DNA of 64,000 bases from Flaveria trinervia (lineage: Eukaryota > Streptophyta > Magnoliopsida > Asterales > Asteraceae). The notes beneath the pieces are model-generated. The model ran no database searches and was not told the DNA's origin. It saw nothing but the letters and a program-made list of their open reading frames with translations. Position numbers and translations under genes: made by a program. Below, piece by piece: positions 45,201 to 51,200 of the stretch (position 1 is the first letter of the stretch; each line of letters begins with the position of its first letter). The stretch is from contig CM046451.1 in assembly GCA_025506515.1 (NCBI GenBank), forward strand, positions 54,824,249-54,888,248, written 5' to 3'.

Positions 45201-48200
45201 CTCTAAAAATGGTGATTTTAGTCTCACTAAAAACAAATCCTCGCTTTTTAAGCGCCTTGCTCCTAGGCCTTCAAAGCTCAGCTGTTGCGCCTTCAGTGAG
45301 CCTTGGGCCTTTGACAACTATGGGTGCACCTGGATCTGCCCTAAAATATTAACCATTTGATAAGTTACCCAAGCAACCGAACCATGTATATATCCATCTG
45401 ATATTGTTATGTAAGAGTTTGCTTAACAAGCAAACTGGTCTTAGCTTGTGAAGGTATAGAGTTAAACGGTTATAAGAGCAAGCAAGCGAAGGGTAAGGTT
45501 GTTAATAAACATATGCTAAATGCAGGAAGAAGTTTTCGTTTTCACACTAGTCTAAGGATGGTAAGATTTGTGGTTTGGATTTTAGAAATGCCAACATTGT
45601 GATTAGAGGTGCCAATTTGGATCCATTTACATATGTATAGGTTGATTTGGGTAATGTTTTATCTCTAACTGGTCAAATAAATTTTGTGTAGTGTATAGTT
45701 TTTGGGTTTCATATTTAACACATTCAAATATTTTTAAAGAAGTAATAATTTATCAAAAAAGTAGGGGACCAAATGGGTTTGGGTCGAGAATGGCGTCTTC
45801 TGATGTATCATTGATAGAAAACCAAGCCATACATAACAGCTGCTGGTCTGGCTTTTTGGTTTAAACAAGTTTTCCATGCTCCTGCAAAAAGTGTTTGTGT
45901 ATGCCTGACCCGTACTATTCGACCCAAATCTGTTTTCATCCATAGCCATTACTGATTACCCAACTCGCTTGACCCTCTCATTTTGCTACCTTTGATCATA
46001 ATTAGCTTAACCTGGAATTTGTTAAATTGTTATGGCTCTGTGATTTAATTGTCACAGGTTCCACATGTTTTCAGACCTGAAAAAAAGCTGGTTAAATTTT
46101 CAATTGAAGAATTTGTTCCACGTGGAAAGAGAGTCAAAGAAGATGATGCAATTCAAATACCCAAATATAAAGTTAAACTTACAGATGTTGAGACTGATCT
46201 TCTTGAAAAGTATTTTGACCCTGAAAGAGAAGATTATTGGAGACCTTCTCTTATTGTTTTTCCACACTTTCAAGCATTTCCATCAAGAGTACATAAAATT
46301 GCCCATTCCATGAGAACAACAATGCTAATCGATACAATGCAATATTTGCAAGGAATATCCTTTAATGGCCTGGTATGTAATGGGTTGAGTCTGCCTGGTT
46401 AATCTTTTTCATACTTAGTATTTTATATATAATCAATGTATATAGCTGGGAGAACTATACCATTAAGATTTTAAGCTGATTTCTTTTAGATAAAACAACA
46501 TAAGGCATTGTAAGCATCTCAAGACTCACATGTGATGTGTTTAATCCATTTAAACCAATTAATTTGTAGCTACTTTTGTACGTTTGACCCTTTGGGTGTA
46601 AAATAGTAACTGAGTGTTGGATTGAATTTGCTACCTCTATGTTTGTCTGTTGACATATATCTGGCAAAATTTTAGGTGCAAAATGAGTTGGTCGGGCATT
46701 TGGGTAATGGGTCAAAAAGAGTGAGTTTTTCAGGCTGGGTCAAAACAGGTTGGCTTGACTTGCCAATAATTTTTGTAAATTTTCTGTATTTCATAAATAA
46801 TTGATCTATCAAAAAAGAATACAAGAACAACAAAATAACAAATGTGCTGTACTAAAATGGTTTAGGAGGTTTCAACACTAGAGCATATACCCCACTTATT
46901 TGACCTGTATTGGATGCTTTTACTTCAGGATGAAGAGACTTCAAAAGAGGTTTTCAAAGTTGAAACAGTTGACAATCACAATATCAATACAAGAGGTAAC
47001 AGAAAAAGCTTGAGAATGTTTGGTTTATATATACACACACACGCGCGCAGGCGCGCGCACACACACACACACATATATATATATTATATTATATATATAT
47101 ATATAAAAGTTATTAGTATATTTCTGACATTCAGGATTTAAATGTTGAGTTTCCGATGAAAGATGCATTCAATCTGTATATTTTGGTTCATTATTTACAC
47201 TTTTCATATCCTATTTCACAATATTGCAGAAGACCTGGCAAGAGAAGAACCAGAAACTGACACATTATCTCTTACGGACGATTCAAAAACCAAGGAAGAA
47301 CACCATTCCTTCTTGTTTGGGTCGGATTATACAACTGTTGATATAAATGGAAATATTATGATTCTGTCTGTACCCTTTTTCTCTTTTAAACAGTTTTCTC
47401 CAACTAAAAGTTCAATTCCAGAAAATACTCTGTTTCACAACTGTTTACAGTCTGCTAAATTTAGTCATGTAAAAGCTTCAAGCGTAGAGCATCCAGAGAT
47501 AGCATTGGATGTAAACGATTATGATCTTGTTGTGACATCTTTTAATGATTTGCAAGGAGACAAAGTCGATGGCGATGTTTGTAATTCAGAGTTATTAAAA
47601 GAACTTAATGGCACAGTGATTCCTAACGTTATTGTAGATGATCCTCATTTAGTTAAAGCTGATGATCTCAGCCCTCGCCTCACTAGTCTATTGATAAGTG
47701 GTGTTGTTCCAGAGTCCCCAATACATGACGGTGAGTCTTTTTTCCTTTCTGTTTTACCCCCTAATCCTCTGTTTTCTTTGTATGGATATTTTGCATAAAA
47801 TAGCAAGATTCTATGCCTTCATTATTAATTTTAGCAATTAACTAATCCATTTCTCTAGAATTGCAAGCTTTTTATCTTTTGCAAGAATAGGAAGACTGCC
47901 TGATTTAAGTTTAGTAGGTTGTCTTTGTTTTTTATGTGATTTAATTTTTCACTTTTTGGTGATAATACGTATTATTTATTTAATTCAAAGTAAACAAAAT
48001 ACTGGAAAATAGAACTCTATAAAAAACAGGCCTCTTGATGGGTAAAATCTAAAATGCTTGCTACTTTGGGCATATAATTTGCTTCTATTTTAGTGAATTT
48101 TTGTAGTTCGTTGCTAACATAGGAAGTTGTGTATAGTTTCTTGTTATTTTGTGCTGGAAGCCTTATTTTACTGGAAAATAGAACTCTAAAAAAATCCAGG

Positions 48201-51200
48201 AAGTTTACAACTTGATACGATATGATTTTATCATGAATGGGTGAAGCCTAGGTTTGTATTTTATATAATTATATATGAAGAATCAAAATGTTGAGCTGAA
48301 AAGAAAACGGTTCCTGGGTCAGTCAAACAGGTTAAAATCACCCAAAGTTCATTTATAATGCATAAAACCACATAGATAGTTATATGTTAAACCTTAGGCT
48401 TTTAGAAACAATATAGTATCTGCATTCATACTTGACATTAATCATTTATATAGACAAATGTGGACAAAAAGCCTGTTTGCAAAAATTGACCTGTTTTCAC
48501 ACTTCTAATTGCTATATTGATGATGAACAATCTTGAACTTTTTCCATATTTGAGATTTTGCAGGCACTTCAAATACAGCGGAAGGTTATTATGTGACTCT
48601 AGATCTTGACAATACCACCATATCTTTGTCTCAAAGTAAAAATGATGAGGTAGTTAAGGAGAGTACTCCTGAGAAAGAAATAGAACTTCCACAAATTAAT
48701 TCACTGAATTCTTCTATAGAAAAGTGTGCTTCTGGTTCCAAATTTCTGGAAGGATTCCAAACACCTTTGACAAACTTTTCTGATAAAAGTTGTAGTAAAG
48801 ATTGGATTTTAAGTTCTGGTGAAAAATCAGGCAGTCAACCGAAGAAAAAGCTTAAAAGGTTGAGAAAGTTTTGTGATATCAAAAGCGGGAAAGAAGAAAT
48901 TGTAGGTCGTTCATCAGTTTCCGGTGGTAGATCTTGTGCTCCATTGGATCATGAATTTGATAAGCATGGTAGAGGTAAATTGTTTTTGTTTGGTTTTAAT
49001 CTCGAAGCTAGCATTTATATAGGGGGTGTTTGGTTTTAGGGGAAAGCGATTATTAATGTCTGATTAAATTGTTTTTGTTGTTCAGTTAAATAAATTCCCT
49101 CTAAAATACACATAAAAAACCACAATGGATTTCATGCATTATAAATTTAGTGCCAATTAGAATCTATTTCGTTTTCCAGGTGGCAGGAAGCTGTTAAAGG
49201 ATGCCTGTGTTTTTATCGATGATGAAGCCGAGTATGCACATATGCTTAAATCAATGATGTTATATCACCTGTTATTTGACATTTTGATTAGTATAGAATG
49301 TTATTTTACTATTTTGGATCATTAATGTGGATGATGGACATCATATTCTCATCCATCAAAGTGCTTGGACATGTTATTAAATCCAATTTATTTGTTGACA
49401 AAATCTCAGGGCATCTTCAGGAGCATTTGATGATGATGAGGAAGTTGACAATGGAGAAGATTCTTATGGTGGTAGTTTCATAGATGACAGAATAGATCCC
49501 ACAATGGCAACCACACAGGAAGAAACCATTCAATGTGACATGATGGCCATTTATAGGTGCATTTTCTAAACCACCCTTTTTTTTCAAATTTGATTGGGCC
49601 ATTAGTTGTTAATCGGTCAAAGTTGGTCAAAATCGGACCTAGGCGGTCCTAGTCGGCCAAAAGTTCGTGATTCTGGCGAGATTCTGGCGACTAGTAAAAA
49701 TTCTGGCCAAATGTGGGAAATTACGACCGAAACTTAGAGACTCCAGCCAAATATGTGTACGCAAGTATATAAAACTGAATATACATGTGTATATATATAC
49801 ATATATATACATGTATATATATATACATGTATATATATATATACACATATATATACATGTATATATATACATATATACATGTACATGCACATGTATATAT
49901 ATACATATATGCATGCACATTTCACTTCATAATCATAACACAAAACATACTTATAATTTAAAGTTTAGAACATAAGTAAACATCTTTAAAAAGATAAATA
50001 AGTGTCTCAAATCATTCATTCAACAACAAACAACTTTAAAAACATAAATAAGTGTCTGAAATCAATCATTCATCAACAACCCAAGCCTCATCTCCCTCAA
50101 GATCAACAACCCTTAATCCGATATCTTCTTCAATTTCATTTTCATCATATAACTGTTTCCCCTTTTCCTTTCTTGATGGACCGCCCCTTCATCGTTTCCT
50201 CTAACTCTTGACGCTCTTGTCGCATAAAATGGCTCATGTACCCCTCTAGCTCTACCTACTTGACCATTAAAGACGGCTGGGTTTAGAAAATGCCCCGCGG
50301 CATGCAATGGTCGATGAAGTTGGCATTCCCATCTTTTATCAATAATCTCAAAGGTACTAGCATAGAACTCATCTTTGTTGTTAAAACTCTTCTTGATAGT
50401 CTCTTTAGCCCTCTCCATGGCCTCATAAATGTAACCCATGGCCGGCTTTCTTTCACCGTCAACTAACCGAAGAACACTAACAAGAGGACCCGTTAACTTT
50501 AAAGGCATATAAAATGTTTCTCCAAAATGATTCTTGCAAAAAAATGGATTCCCACTTTTTTTCCCTTTGCATCCTTCGACCATTTTGAATCCATCCATTC
50601 TTGGAAATGACCATTTTTCTCAAGTTGTTCTTTTGTTTATGAAATTGCAAAAGAGTAATAAATGAGGTAGCAAATCTTGTCACCGCAGGCCTATGAAAAG
50701 TTTTCTGATTTGTGAACTTCCGCGTCAACTTCACCAAACCTACAAAGTTGTATATATATCCATTTGCAAACATCGCATCCTTTAAGCAACTTTTCACTTT
50801 TGGTATCTCCTTACCGATATCCTCTAGCATAAGATCCAGGCAATGTGCTGCACACGGAGTCCAAAAAAGATGTTTTCTTTTCTCTTCTAGTAACTTCCTG
50901 AAAAGTATTATAATAACATGTCATTTTTTAAATGATAAGATACTTCATAATTGGTGCGAATAAGATTAAATTTTTAAAAGTTGCAACTCTTACCCGCCTT
51001 GACATAAGCCGATGCGTTATCCGTGACAACTTGAACTACATTCTTTTCGCCTACCTCCTCAACCATTACATCAAGAAGCTTGAACAAAAAATCAGCATTT
51101 TTGGTGACATTTGAAATATCAATTGATTTGATAAACACTGAACCTCTTGGAGAGTTTACAACAAAATTTATAATGTCCTTTTGAACCACCGAATCGCGCC

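Noticed and set aside
49639..49975. Tyr/Ile/His-rich frames on both strands
   Set aside because: They are translations of the AT/ACATGT microsatellite.
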